64,000 bases of DNA. Source: Timema cristinae. Its lineage: Eukaryota; Arthropoda; Insecta; Phasmatodea; Timematidae. The notes under the pieces were generated by a model, which was given only the letters and a program-made list of their open reading frames with translations, ran no database searches and had not been told where the DNA came from. How positions within the stretch are numbered: the stretch's first letter is position 1; each line of letters opens with the position of its first letter. Location: NCBI GenBank assembly GCA_039000515.1, contig JBCFYV010009882.1, positions 48,373,639-48,437,638 of the forward strand, given 5' to 3'. Made by a program: the position numbers and the translations under genes. This document shows positions 35,459-49,471 of the stretch, piece after piece.

Positions 35459-35980
35459 ACCAAGATTATAACCTGAGACAGACACTGAGGGATGACTGAA
35501 AATTCTTCCTGTTTGTATTTTTGATATAAACTGAATCCTCCTTAACAAAATAAGGAACAAACTGGAGGTCCAAATAACAAATTTCAAAAGGAAAAAAAGG
35601 GGGCAATAGGAGTGAGTGATTGGAGTTCTGTGCTTTGAATACCTGAGTTCGAAGAGTCTAAACTCAGACATAGCAACTCACACCAGTTGTGGACAATAAT
35701 ATGTGGACGGCTAACCTCATAGAAATCGTTAAAAGGTATTTCTCTCAGAATTAAAGTAAAAAAGTAATTAAAGGTTACACAACCTAAGGGATATGGTAAA
35801 CCAAATCAACTGAATAAAGCATGAAGTGGCTTCAAGTTGATATTTATTTAATAAGACATTAATTTCATATGAACATAAAAAAAATTGACAAAGCTAATCA
35901 TTAAAAATTTACAAAGGTTTTAAACAAGCCGTTATTTCAATAATCTGGTAGCAGGCGAAGTTTCAAAAAAGGTAATGACA

Positions 35981-36024
<44 letters not shown>

Positions 36025-36150
36025 TGGGCGCCAGCATTAAAGAATACAATAATTAAATGAGGCATCGGCCCTGTAATACATTATCAATAATTCACGACTC
36101 CAAATCGTACTTTTCTGACGTAATAAATATCATGAAAATATTATCCTCAC
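35459..36150. other. Intronic sequence with (AT)n microsatellite
   Basis: A perfect AT run at about 35983-36018. The 78-codon frame at 35435-35671 is not recognisable. Confidence 0.6.
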
Positions 36151-36164
36151 TAAACATTTAAAAG

Positions 36165-36405
36165 TAAATACATCTCATAAGTAATTTTACAATTAATCCA
36201 TAAGAAGTCTTCAAAACAATTAACCTACATACCATCAACAATAACGCTAGCAATGTCAAAGCCACAACAAAATATTCAATCTAAAATTAAATACGTCTCA
36301 TAAGTTATTTACAATTAATTAGCCCATAAGAAGTCTTCAAAATAATTAACCTACATCCCATTAAAACTAACGCTAAACAATATCAAAGCCATAAAAAAAT
36401 ATTCA
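36165..36405. repeat. Tandem duplication, unit about 125 bp
   Basis: The block AATACATCTCATAAGT ... CATAAGAAGTCTTCAAAACA ... AATGTCAAAGCCACAACAAA (about 36170-36278) is followed by a second copy AATACGTCTCATAAGT ... CATAAGAAGTCTTCAAAATA ... AATATCAAAGCCATAAAAAA (about 36291-36400). Differences are scattered substitutions and short indels. Confidence 0.85.
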
Positions 36406-36755
36406 TTAGAACCTTTTCAATGCATAATACAAGCTAAATTAAATCTTAACGACATCATAAAAAACTTTCAGAGAATCAAATTATATTTAAAGCTTTACAA
36501 AGATCCCAATTCTTTACTAAAATATCAAGATATTACCTGGGTAACTAACAGAATTAAATACCGGCATTACAGCCCAAAGTTAACGAAAGTCGATATTATC
36601 ATGTACAATAATCGATTCACCTCAGAGCCCATAATTAGATCTATTGTCTCAAACGATTTTTGAAATTGACTACACCATATAAATAAAAGATTCAAATATA
36701 TTTGTACATAACATTTACCAAAATGCCGAAAAAGAATTTAGAAAAGATATAAAAA

Positions 36756-36942
36756 TTATTATTATTATTATTATTAGCACCGCGTCTTACTACCCATTCG
36801 GGTTATACGCACTTACGCTAATGTGTAATGGTAGGGTGATTGTGAGATGAAAATGAAGGACCTACAGTTTAACGTGGAATCCGAACCACGGTGGAGGCCT
36901 GGCATTCCCCACATTCACAAGATGTCTTGTCAGAGGTGAAGG
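36756..36942 (-). mobile_element. Family-1 SINE, 5'-truncated
   Basis: Minus-strand SINE lacking the tRNA-like head. It keeps the ATT-type tail (36756-36775), the conserved 3' region and the body up to the TTCACCTCTGAC segment, which on this strand ends at 36942. A 13-bp target duplication AAAGATATAAAAA flanks it exactly (36743-36755 and 36943-36955). Truncation at the head end with an intact target duplication is what LINE-driven insertion produces. Confidence 0.92.
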
Positions 36943-37770
36943 AAAGATATAAAAAATATATATATAAAGAAATCAATTACAAAACCAAGAGGAATTTAGA
37001 TCTTACATTTTACAAATCTTAAGCCGGAGCTTCTCCTTCCCTCAAATACAATAAAGTCCAAGAGTGACGACTGGTTGCCCTGCCGCCACTATATATACAA
37101 TTTAGTCCCGAGATATTGGATGACGGGAAAAGGGGTGGGGGACCAAGAAATGGAACATTCGGGAACAAAATATGCGCATGACTAAAGCTTCTACACACGT
37201 CTCGGCGTTTCGAGGTCATCCTAAATTGTATAAGAGTGAAATATATTTGCCGCTAGAGTCTTTGTAGCTCAAGTTCTTTGCGTTTTTTTTCACAACAGCA
37301 GGCGATCAGTCTTGCTTATGTTGACGGAGTGTGTGGTTGTATTTCCGCTTGGATTCGGGGAGCAGTCCGATGGGATGAGTACCGAGTCTCTTGTTTACTT
37401 CTTGTGGCCCAATGCTACAAAACTTAATCTTAATATGTAAAATGTTTAAATTTAACATAGTCCTGAGCATTGATTTAACTATTTTTTTACTGTTCACAGT
37501 TGTGTTCACAACTTGTACTTATATAATATGTAAATGTGATAGTAAAATATTGAAAACAGATTTGTAGTCTAAGAAATTCTAATTTAGTTGCATTGGCTAA
37601 AATCATTATATTAATTTTGTTCATACAAAATAATAAAATTGTAAATATAAGTAATTATTGATGTGTAAGTGAATATGAATATCTCTTTGGTTACAACTTA
37701 TCCACAAACATTTACATTGTGTGTGTGTGTGTGTGTATATATATGCTTTGAAAAATGTTATGTTACATAT

Positions 37771-37850
37771 AAATACCTTGATATAAAGCTGATATATATC
37801 ATATATATACTTGATGAAATGATATTTATATAAATATCAAGGTATTTTCG
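37771..37850. repeat. Small palindromic AT-rich element
   Basis: AAATACCTTGATAT on the left pairs with ATATCAAGGTATTT on the right around an AT-rich middle of about 50 bp. No target duplication resolved. A (GT)n then (TA)n run lies just to its left at 37720-37745. Confidence 0.6.
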
Positions 37851-38118
37851 AACCTGGGAGTGTTTGATGTGGCTCTTGTAAGTGGTAGTGAAATATCATG
37901 AGAAGAGCCTCTCTAAAGCTTTTATCAGTTACTCTCTACCTCCTTATCTTCTACCTCTCCATTTTAGTAATTTAGTACAATAAACTATTCCATAAAACTT
38001 ATCAATTACAATATTGTGCTTTTACCCTTGGAACATAGACAATTTACTAAACATTTGCGAAATATATGAGATCTTATTTGTCGTAAACCTGTGGACTGTG
38101 GTATTCAAGTACCCCAGG

Positions 38119-38512
38119 ACTGTATCTGAATAGTCTACTTATTAGGCGTCTCGTTGGCTCGTGGCGTTGATAGCTGCATTGGCAATCACGTGACCAAGTG
38201 TAGATCTGTCCGAATAGTCGCGGACTAAACCGATGCAGTTTTCTCGAGGTCTTGGTAACCATGGATATGAAAGCTACGAGCCATGCGGCATTGGTGCGGT
38301 GTTTGACTGGCAATTGTTTTAGTATTATCGTTTCGTCTGTTGAGCACCGACTTACACAAATTAATCGGTAGGAAGCAGCACTGTGGGCCCAAGTGTGTTA
38401 CCATTCGAAAAGTTTGATGCAGTCTTCACTATGAAAACCGCGAGAAGTGTAAAATTATCAAGACTGCATCAAGTCTGCATCTAGTCAAGTGTACTCGACT
38501 ATTCAGATACAG
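38119..38512. mobile_element. MITE with 16-bp terminal inverted repeats
   Basis: Left end CTGTATCTGAATAGTC (38120) and right end GACTATTCAGATACAG (to 38512) are perfect inverted repeats, flanked by CCCAGG on both sides (38113-38118 and 38513-38518). The interior is non-coding, GC-richer than its surroundings, and has direct repeats of ACTGCATCAAG. Superfamily not assigned because the exact target length is ambiguous by one or two bases. Confidence 0.8.
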
Positions 38513-41500
38513 CCCAGGTTGTAATGGGTGGCTTGTCCAGAGTTTCAGTATGCACTAACAAGAGAACCTTCAGTCCAGGTATACTATTGGACAGAGGAAA
38601 GTAAGCCCATTACATCAAGTCATTGAACAAATTTTTAAGCACCATAAATCTCCGGTTAGCAATTTCCCTTCTCCCTCATCCATGCTCCCAACCACTACTG
38701 TTTCCTCAATAGTATGCTCGAAATTTTTTGTCTAAGATTTCAGAGATCACGTGAAAGAAAGTCTTGAATCTATTTCAAGGTTGATAACTTTAACCAAACA
38801 GAGGTTGGAATATGCAATCCATGCACTCGGGTGAGGAGTCATAAGGTCTAAAACAAGAGAGAAGAATTTATTCGCAAATAAATCTAAGTTAGCTAGAAAT
38901 TATAAAATGCCTACAACATGGATCACATGTTGATATATTCTCCTGTAACAAATTTATAGAATGCTTAAATACAAGCAAATCATTGTGTTGTGATCGTTTT
39001 TGTTGTTTGGAGGTCTGGCCTCTTGACTTTTTTTTTTTTGTTGGATTGGCATCGCGCCCGCCCCTCCCCCCTCCTTTATTTCTTGTGGCAGTGTTTATTC
39101 AATCGCTTGTGTAGATATTTCAGTTAACAGCAAACTTTACATTGAAATGCTTGATTTTGGAGAGGGAGCTCAGCCACTTTGATGGTGTAGTATAATCAGT
39201 GTTTTTTCTTTCACATACGTGTCTAATCAATGATTTTCATTTTTTTGTTTGTTTGTGAGTTTTCTTGTAGTTCTAAATTACCACCTGTATTAGCTTATAT
39301 GTGAGGTGTCCACTCTCGGACCAGATGACAGTTCAGTTATTAGTACCTAAGGAAAACCATCTTCCGCTGAACCGCACAACTAATCATGTTTAATTCCCTT
39401 ACTCACTGTCTCTCACAGGTATTGAACATTAATGTCTGCATGTTAGAGGGCCATACCTTTCTCTTCTCCCCAACCATCCATATCCAACCACCCAACCCTA
39501 CAAAAAATAAATTTATATTCAACAAAGGAGTCATGTGACAGCAAGTTCAACAGCCGAGGTAAGTTCTGACGTCACCAGAAATATATCGTTATTATTTTCC
39601 CTTTGTTCCCTTGTTAATTCAAGGGTGGTCCTTCAGGGTTTTTTGTGTTTTTTGTGTGGTTTGCCCCCCCCCCTCCCCCCCCCCACATTGAATCAAAATG
39701 CTAAACAAAAACAGAGATTAATTTTATTTGAAGGATATCACATAAGTTATTTTGTCTAAACAAGTGGCTTGCAAACAATGTGATTAAATGATGTGGTTAT
39801 GGTGAAACCTCCAAAGTATAATACAAAAGTAATAATATTTAGGATACACTACTTGTGTCTATTAATATATATCTATGTGTATGTGTGTGTACTCTTTCTA
39901 GGCCTAGACCAAAAGTAGTTTTTTTTAATAATATTTTTAAATGTTTTAACTTTAGACTTACTACCAATACAATATAATCACTACTGTGCATATCTTAATT
40001 TCAGGTTCTTGGAGTTTCTTATTTACTCTATCATATTTTTAAGAATATTTTCCCAAATGACTGTCATTAAAATCATTTATAAGCTATTAAATTTTTTTTA
40101 ACAAAAGCTTTTGCTACAAGAATCACTGTTAGATTATAATATTCACATTTTGAAATAGCAACCAGTAAATCGCAGATTTTATTGTAATTTATTTTCAATC
40201 ATCTCTTAGTATCATAATGTTAGGCTACAAAGAATATGTAAAGTGATTGTAAGATGCTGAAAAAATAGCTGCAGCTTTCTGAGGGCCTGGTTACTTCATC
40301 TCCTAGGCCTATGAAATCCACCACTGAAATCTTATGATCGACAAATGGTACTGCTGAACTGCTGTGGAACATTTATGAATTACAGAAATAAACTTCTAAT
40401 TTTACACCATCAGATTAGTATTTTGCTTTTATCCATAAACCTTTTATGTTAAACCAATCTCTTTTAACACAGTAAATTATAAATCTAAATATTAAAATAT
40501 AAGTGATGAGTCATTATATAAAATGCCCCTTTGAAAAAACAAAAAAATGAGACATACATATTCTCTATTTACTACCACTACACATAAACAAAACAGTTTT
40601 GGGCCAATAAATATATATTTAACTTTCCTCATTTGTTTAGTGATTAGCAAAAAAACAAGATATGTTCAACCAACTCTAATAGCTTCAATTCAATAACTAC
40701 ATGTTATCTAGAAGCTGTTCTAAAAATTAGAAATACAAAAGTAAATCATTCTGTCCAATGGTATGGTTCATAATTTATTATGGTTGAAACTTGAGTCAAT
40801 TTAATTGACAGATCAAAGTATTAAAAAGGAATAAATATTTACCCCATTTTTAGCATATTTTTAATAAAAGTGTCTAGTGCCTACAAGCACCAAAATCCTA
40901 CCTTGATAAAAGCATTATAAGCCAATCATTTTTGTTCTGTAATAACATAATAATAAATGTTCAACTAGCTGGGAAAGCGCAGTTTCTAATAACCCCTTAT
41001 ATATGTTTCTTATAAGATGGTATTCAGTTTAAATGTTAGGCAACAGCATCTATAGTTTGTAGAACAATATAATGATGCATGGACAATCTGACTATCAACA
41101 CTAGAATATCTTCATCATTATATCAAAATAATAAGAGTGCATATTTCTTGACAATTCATAGTAATTTTTACTTTTTATGACATGAAAATACAAAAATCCT
41201 AACTATTCATATCAGTCCTATTTTCCTGCTATAGCTTGTCGTTAGGTCCCCCAACATGAGATGGCCAGGAATTATTTATTAGTAAAACTCACTTAAATAA
41301 ATTGATTGTTTTTTTAAAACATAATTGGGGTTATGGGTGTTAAAAATGGATTCGCTTTTAGCCTCGATTATAAATAATACAAAAAAGTACATAATTAATA
41401 TTACTTTAAGGGGATGGGGGTTTCGGGGTGTAGAAACTCCAACCTTACATAAGTATGGCAGTGGTAATAAGGTTATTTCTATAATGCACTGGACATAAGC

Positions 41501-42322
41501 ATTCTGGGTTTGGTGTGTGTATGTATGTACATATCCATCACAGAGCATACATACTTTGCTCTACTGAAAATTGCTGCCCCACAATTATTCACACTACTTA
41601 ATCACATACTCGACTTCGTTTTATGTGTGTGCTTATTAATATATATGTATATATATATACACATATATACATGTATATATGTATGTGTATGTGTTAGTTA
41701 GATAGATATTTTGCTAGCTTTAGATGATAAAAGGTGAATTATTGTAGGGGTTGTGTGCGCCAGGAAGCGGTAGGAAGGCTAATTAACAGGAAGAAAAACT
41801 TGCGACAAGTTCTTGGAAGTAAGGATATTGTGTATTTTTGAGAAGGAAAAATAACTGCTATTGTTGGTGGTATGGGTTCAATAGCCACTGCCTAACCAGA
41901 GGCCGATGGATACTCTAAGGAGATGTTCACTCAAAGAGGTCACACTTCATGCACTATGAATCTGAGAAGTGATTAGTCTTTAGTTGAATCCTAGAAGAAA
42001 GCGCCTCTCAAAAATTGTGTTTATTTCCTATATTATAATATTAGAGGTGAACTCCACTCGCAATTTGCTGTAAGGTACGTCTAATTGCTTAACAACATTA
42101 TCTATGCTTAACTTTGCCACAAATAAACTTGTTCATTAAAAAAAAAACAGAATAGGATATACTCTGACCAAATCAGTGATTATGTTTAATGTTAAATTTT
42201 ATTCAAAATAAAATGTTGAGAAAATTGTGCAACCAAACACTGTGTCTCTTCTACTAGTGCATGTACTTTAATTTTATAAGTTTCAGTTTTATCTATCTCA
42301 GCATACATATACCAAATTGTTA

Positions 42323-45057
<2,735 letters not shown>

Positions 45058-45062
45058 TATAG

Positions 45063-45286
45063 TGTTAAAATATAGGTAAATTTATCTTTTCAGAAAATGT
45101 ATATGTAATGACTGATGACATGTGATGCGCAGGTGTGTGTGTGCACAGTGAAAGTAATACTGTTGTGTGTGTGTGGGGGGGGGGGGGGGGGATTGAGGAG
45201 TTATTAGCTAGATGAATGTTGTTGCACACGTACACTTAAGTTGTCTAGTGTATGAGTATGGATTGCTTGTTCATTATAAATAAACA
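45063..45286 (+). repeat. 5' LTR of the second copia element
   Basis: Direct repeat of 49261-49466. It contains a (GT)n run directly followed by about 18 consecutive G (45173-45191). Directly after it comes TGGTTTCCAGGTGTGG, the position and TGG start expected of a tRNA primer-binding site. Confidence 0.9.
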
Positions 45287-45326
45287 TGGTTTCCAGGTGT
45301 GGTTCATAAAAAAAGAAAACCCTTTG

Positions 45327-46190
45327 ATGGTGGATGAAACGAGAGTTCTGTTTTTGACGGTAAGGACTACGAGTGTTGGAAAAAGCGAATCACGTTGATT
45401 TTAAAGTTAAAGAAATGTTGAGAGGCAGTGAAGAGAGAAAATGTTACAACAGATAAAGAGGACAAGTGGAGTGAAAAGGGCTTGAAGGCAATCAATATGA
45501 TTTACAGTGGTATTTAGAATGATCAGTTACAGTTTATAAAAGACAAAGAGACTGTGTATGGAATTATGAAAAAGTTCGACGAAATGTACTCAAAGCAATC
45601 TACTGCACTGCAAATTTGTATACGAAATAGATTAGATAAATTGAGGTTAAAATACTTTGAAAATTCAAGTGCCTTTTTTACTGAGTTTGAAAAGCTAGTG
45701 AACAAACTTAAAAGTGCAGGTGCTAATGCAAGTGAAAAATAAAAACTGAGTTATATGATTAAAATGCTTCCAAATTCGTTAAGTTATGTTGGTGATTTAA
45801 TTAATATAATAAAAGAAAGTGATCTAACTGTTGAGTATGTAAAAAGTAAAATAAAAATGGTTGAATTAAAAGAAAAAGAGGAAGGAAGCAAAAACAGTTA
45901 AAGTGCATTTAAGGCTGAAAGAAAAAAAAAGACAAAGGGTATTTTAAGTGTGGCAAATATGGACATTTTAAGGCTCAGTGTACGAGCATGAGACCATGTG
46001 AAAATTTGTGAAAGCCCAGAGGCGGCATTCAACAGCAAGGAGGCAGATGCCAACAACAACAAAATTAGCAACATCTTGGTGGCGGTGGTGGAAGAGGAGC
46101 TGGTCGAGGTTCAAGTTAACATCGTCGAGCTGACAGTTGGCAACAAAGGCAAAATCAACAAGGACAGCAAAATGAAGACGGTAATATGAG
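45327..46190 (+). pseudogene. Gag of the second copia, broken
   Basis: Gag starting around 45327 but with a stop just after the ATG and later shifts. The opening reads VFDGKDYECWKKRITLILK (about 45350), the usual copia gag start. The middle frame at 45554-45742 has QICIRNRLDKLRLKYFENSS and FFTEFEKLVNKLKSAGANAS, the UBN2-type gag core, and a further frame continues MIKMLPNSLSYVGDLI to about 45900. The zinc knuckle near 45941-45990 reads YFKCGKYGHFKAQC, with a tyrosine where the first cysteine is expected. Confidence 0.85.
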
Positions 46191-46194
46191 CAGT

Positions 46195-47625
46195 TTTAAT
46201 ACAGAAATCGAGGTAAAACCCGGATTGGAAAAATTGTACGTTGAAGCTAACAGTTGCGTCGGTAAAGTAGAATAGTTACTTGATAGTGGTTGCTCTGATC
46301 ACGTCATAAATAATGATGAATTTTTTTTTATGAATTTGATGAACTCAAAGTACGGTAAATGTTAAAGTCGGAGATGGTATTTTTTTAAAGGCAACTAAAA
46401 TAGGTAATGTTTTACACAAATTCAATGTTTATGGTCAAATGGTAGAAAATAAAATGTTAAATGTATTTTATCTGAAAGAAATGGTTAGAAATTTAATCAG
46501 TTATGGGAAAGTTACAAATAAAAATAAAATTGTGTCAGTAGGAAATATTTCAAAAATATATAATCTAAATGGAAATTTAATTGCTTTAGTGTGTAAGAAA
46601 AATGATTGTATCATATGACTAGTGAAATTGTTAAAACTGAATCAAATATAACAGTCAAATTAAATATGACAGCAAAGGAAAGATATCATAGAACATTAGA
46701 ACATGTAAATTTTAATTATTTAAAAACAATGTATGATAATCAAATGCTTGAAGGTTTGCCAAAGGAACTAGAGTCTGATTATTTGAAATGTGGAATATGT
46801 TTGCAAATTAAAATGCATATTTTCCATTTAAAAATGAGAGAACTAGAGCAAAAGAAGTATTAGAGATTGTACATACTGATTTAAATGGGCCACACAGTAC
46901 TACAGGTTTAAACGGTGAGAAATATGTTCTAACTTTTATAGATGAGTACAGTAAGTAGCTAAAATGTATTGTATCAAATCGAAACGTGTAGTATACAATT
47001 GTTTTATTGACTATGTAAATATAATTGAAAGTAAGACAGAAAAAAGGGTAAAAAGACTGAGATGTGACAATGGCAAGGAAAATATTAGGTGATAAATATA
47101 TAGTTTTGCTAGAATAAAAGGAATATCTATTAAACCTTGTCCACCATATGTTCATGAATTAAATGGGACAGCAGAAAAGTATAACAGAGATATTATGAAT
47201 GTGTCTAGATGTTTATTAGGAGAGGCCAAAGTATATAATAGGTTCTGGTCTGAAGTAGTCAAAACAGCTGCTTATTTGAAGAATAGGACAATTACTAATA
47301 GTTTAGAGAAAAATAAAACACATCATTAAATAATGTTTGGTGAAAAACCTAATATAGAGCAATTAAGAATGTATGGAAGTAAAGTATTTGTAAGAGTGCC
47401 AGAACAAAAAAGAAATTCAAAATGGGACAGAAAAGCAGATCTAGGTATTTTGTTAGGTTATGAAAATGTTGGGTATAGAGTATTACTAAATGACAAGATA
47501 GTCGTAGCAAGACATGTAGATATAATTGAAGATGGTACAAATTATATTAGTTTTAGAGAAGAGTCCAGAGAGGCTTATGATATAGGTTTAAATGAAGGTA
47601 AAATATTACGAATGGAGATATAAAT
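46195..47625 (+). pseudogene. Protease and integrase of the second copia, broken
   Basis: Protease active-site LLDSGCSDHVINND (about 46275) keeps the D-S-G triad. Integrase follows with a zinc module (ERYHRTLEHVN then CGIC, 46670-46800), first aspartate in EIVHTDLNGPHS (about 46870), second in RLRCDNGKEN (about 47060), glutamate region HELNGTAEKYNRDIMN (about 47155), then a post-core frame at 47333-47623 with LRMYGSKVFVRVPEQKR and GILLGYENVGYRVL. Stops split it at several places (about 46960, 47090, 47328). Confidence 0.88.
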
Positions 47626-47789
47626 GATCAAAATGCAACTTTAGGGTTGAGAAGCTCAACCAGAGAAAAACGAAAACCTGCTAGACTTAATGATGATAAT
47701 TTTGTGTATAAATATATTGTTTATGTAAACTATGTAAATGCAGAAAATTCTGTTTCATATAATGATGCGATGAATAGTTATGATTCTAA

Positions 47790-48530
47790 AAATTGGAAAA
47801 ATGCAATGGATAAGTAAATTAATTGCTTGGATAAAAAGAATATATGGATGTCTGTTATTAAACCAGAAGATAAAAAAATACTAGATTTAAAATGGGTTTA
47901 TACAAAAAAAGGCTAATAATGTTTATAAAGCTAGGTTAGTAGTTAGAGGATACCAGCAGAATGATTTAATTGATGATATATACTCTCCAGTAGCAAGAAT
48001 GCAAACGTTAAAAAATGTATTATCATATTGTTGTCAGAATAATTTAATTATTGAGCAAATGGATGTAGAAACAGCGTTTTTGAATGGAAAAGTTAAATCA
48101 GAAGTTTATGTTAAACAACCACAAGGTTGTGAGGATGGTACGGATAAAGTACTAAAATTGGATAAAGCTTTGTACAGATTGAGAGTGTTTCATACTTATT
48201 TGAAAATTTTAGGTTTTGTAAGAAGCGAGAATTATTGTTGCTTGTATATGTTAAACGATAAGAACAATCATAATGTTTATTTAATTTTGTTTGTAGATGA
48301 TTTGCTCATATGTTGTAAGGAGAAAACTAAGTTAAATATTGTTAAAAATTTATTGTTTAAAGGATTTCAGATGAAAGATTTGGGTAAAATAAAAACTTAT
48401 TTAGGTATTCATATAAATTATGAATGTGATAAAGGAAAAATGACTTTTGATCAAAGAGATTATGTCTTATCTTTAGCAAGGAAATATGGAATTGAAAATT
48501 CAAAATTGTATGCTACTTAGATGAAAAAAA
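47790..48530 (+). pseudogene. Reverse transcriptase of the second copia, broken
   Basis: Starts with NWKNAMD and KNIWMSVIKPEDKK (about 47790-47880), interrupted by stops near 47816 and 47914, then an open frame at 47999-48520 with IIEQMDVETAFLNGKVKSEV (first catalytic aspartate), YVKQPQGCE, KALYRLR, and the active-site box LILFVDDLLI (about 48285). The part between KALYRLR and HTYLK is shorter than usual for copia enzymes, suggesting a small deletion of the ...AxxxW segment near 48185. Confidence 0.9.
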
Positions 48531-49165
48531 AATTTAGAATTAGAAACTGCACAATCAGCATGTGATGAAATGAAGTATAGAAATATAATTGGAGCTCTTT
48601 TGTATATTAGTACCGGAACAAGACCCGATATAAGATTTAGCGTAAATTATTTAAGTAGATTTCAAAATTGTTATGTTTTGAGGATATTAAAATATTTAGT
48701 TTTGACCAAAGATTTAAAGTTAACCTATAATAGAAATGTTAATGCAGAGATCTTAAACTGTTACATAGATGCTGATTAGGCAGGTGATATTATTGACAGA
48801 AAATCGATGAGATGATATGTTATTAAAATGTATGGAAATGTGATATTTGGAAATCTAAGAGACAAAGTAGTGTAACAAAATCATCCACATCAGCTGAGTA
48901 TGTTGCATTGTCTGAGTGTGTTAGTGAATTAAAATTTGTGAAAGATATTTTGCTAGATTTTAATATTGAAGTTTGTGACCCGATAAAAATGTATGAAGAT
49001 AATTCTGGTGCAATAAATATAGCTAAGTATGGTAATTTTACAAAAAATTCAAAGTATATAGAGACACATTATCATTTTGTAAACGAGAGTTATGATAAAG
49101 GAGAAATTGATATTGTCAAAATAGATTCTGATGAAAATGTGGCTGATATTTTTACCAAGCCATAA
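48531..49165 (+). pseudogene. RNase H of the second copia, broken
   Basis: YRNIIGALLYISTGTRPDIR and FSVNYLSRFQN (48570-48660), then YIDAD just before a stop (48780), a damaged segment, and the closing frame at 48908-49165 with IKMYEDNSGAINIAKYGNF, KYIETHYHFV and ADIFTKP, the usual copia C-terminus. The copy would not produce a working enzyme. Confidence 0.88.
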
Positions 49166-49249
49166 GGTCAAAATAAGTTTGAAAAATTTAGACATGAATT
49201 GAATGTGATATAAATTGGTTTATGATTAAGGTTGGACTGTAATATAAAT

Positions 49250-49260
49250 TTAAGGAGGCG
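49250..49260 (+). promoter_or_regulatory. Polypurine tract of the second copia
   Basis: AAGGAGG followed by CG directly before the 3' LTR, the place for the plus-strand primer. Confidence 0.65.
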
Positions 49261-49466
49261 TGTTAAAATATAGGTAAATTTATCTTTTCAGCAAATGTAT
49301 ATGTAATGACTAATGACATGTGATGTGCAGGTGTGTGTGCATAGTGTTGTGTGTGGGGGGGGGGGGGGGATTGAGGAGAGTTATTAGTCAGATGAATGTT
49401 GTTGCACATGTACACTTAAGTTGTCTAATGTACGAGTATAGATTGCTTGTTCGTTATAACTAAACA
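49261..49466 (+). repeat. 3' LTR of the second copia element
   Basis: Direct repeat of 45063-45286; GT run shorter and G run slightly shorter (49352-49369). Confidence 0.9.
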
Positions 49467-49471
49467 TATAG

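Larger units (their letters stand above)
45063..49466 (+). mobile_element. Second Ty1/copia LTR retrotransposon
   Basis: A 4404-bp element with LTRs at 45063-45286 and 49261-49466 that start TGTTAAAATATAGG and end in TAAACA. It is flanked by a perfect 5-bp target duplication TATAG (45058-45062 and 49467-49471). Gag, protease, integrase, reverse transcriptase and RNase H are in copia order. The protein wording and LTR sequence differ from the element at 3667, so it is another lineage. Frames are broken by many stops. LTRs differ by about 12 substitutions and a length change in a GT/G run. Confidence 0.95.

Noticed and set aside
41510..41701. Frame with an isoleucine/tyrosine/valine-rich end
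   Set aside because: It is read through a TA/CA-type microsatellite.
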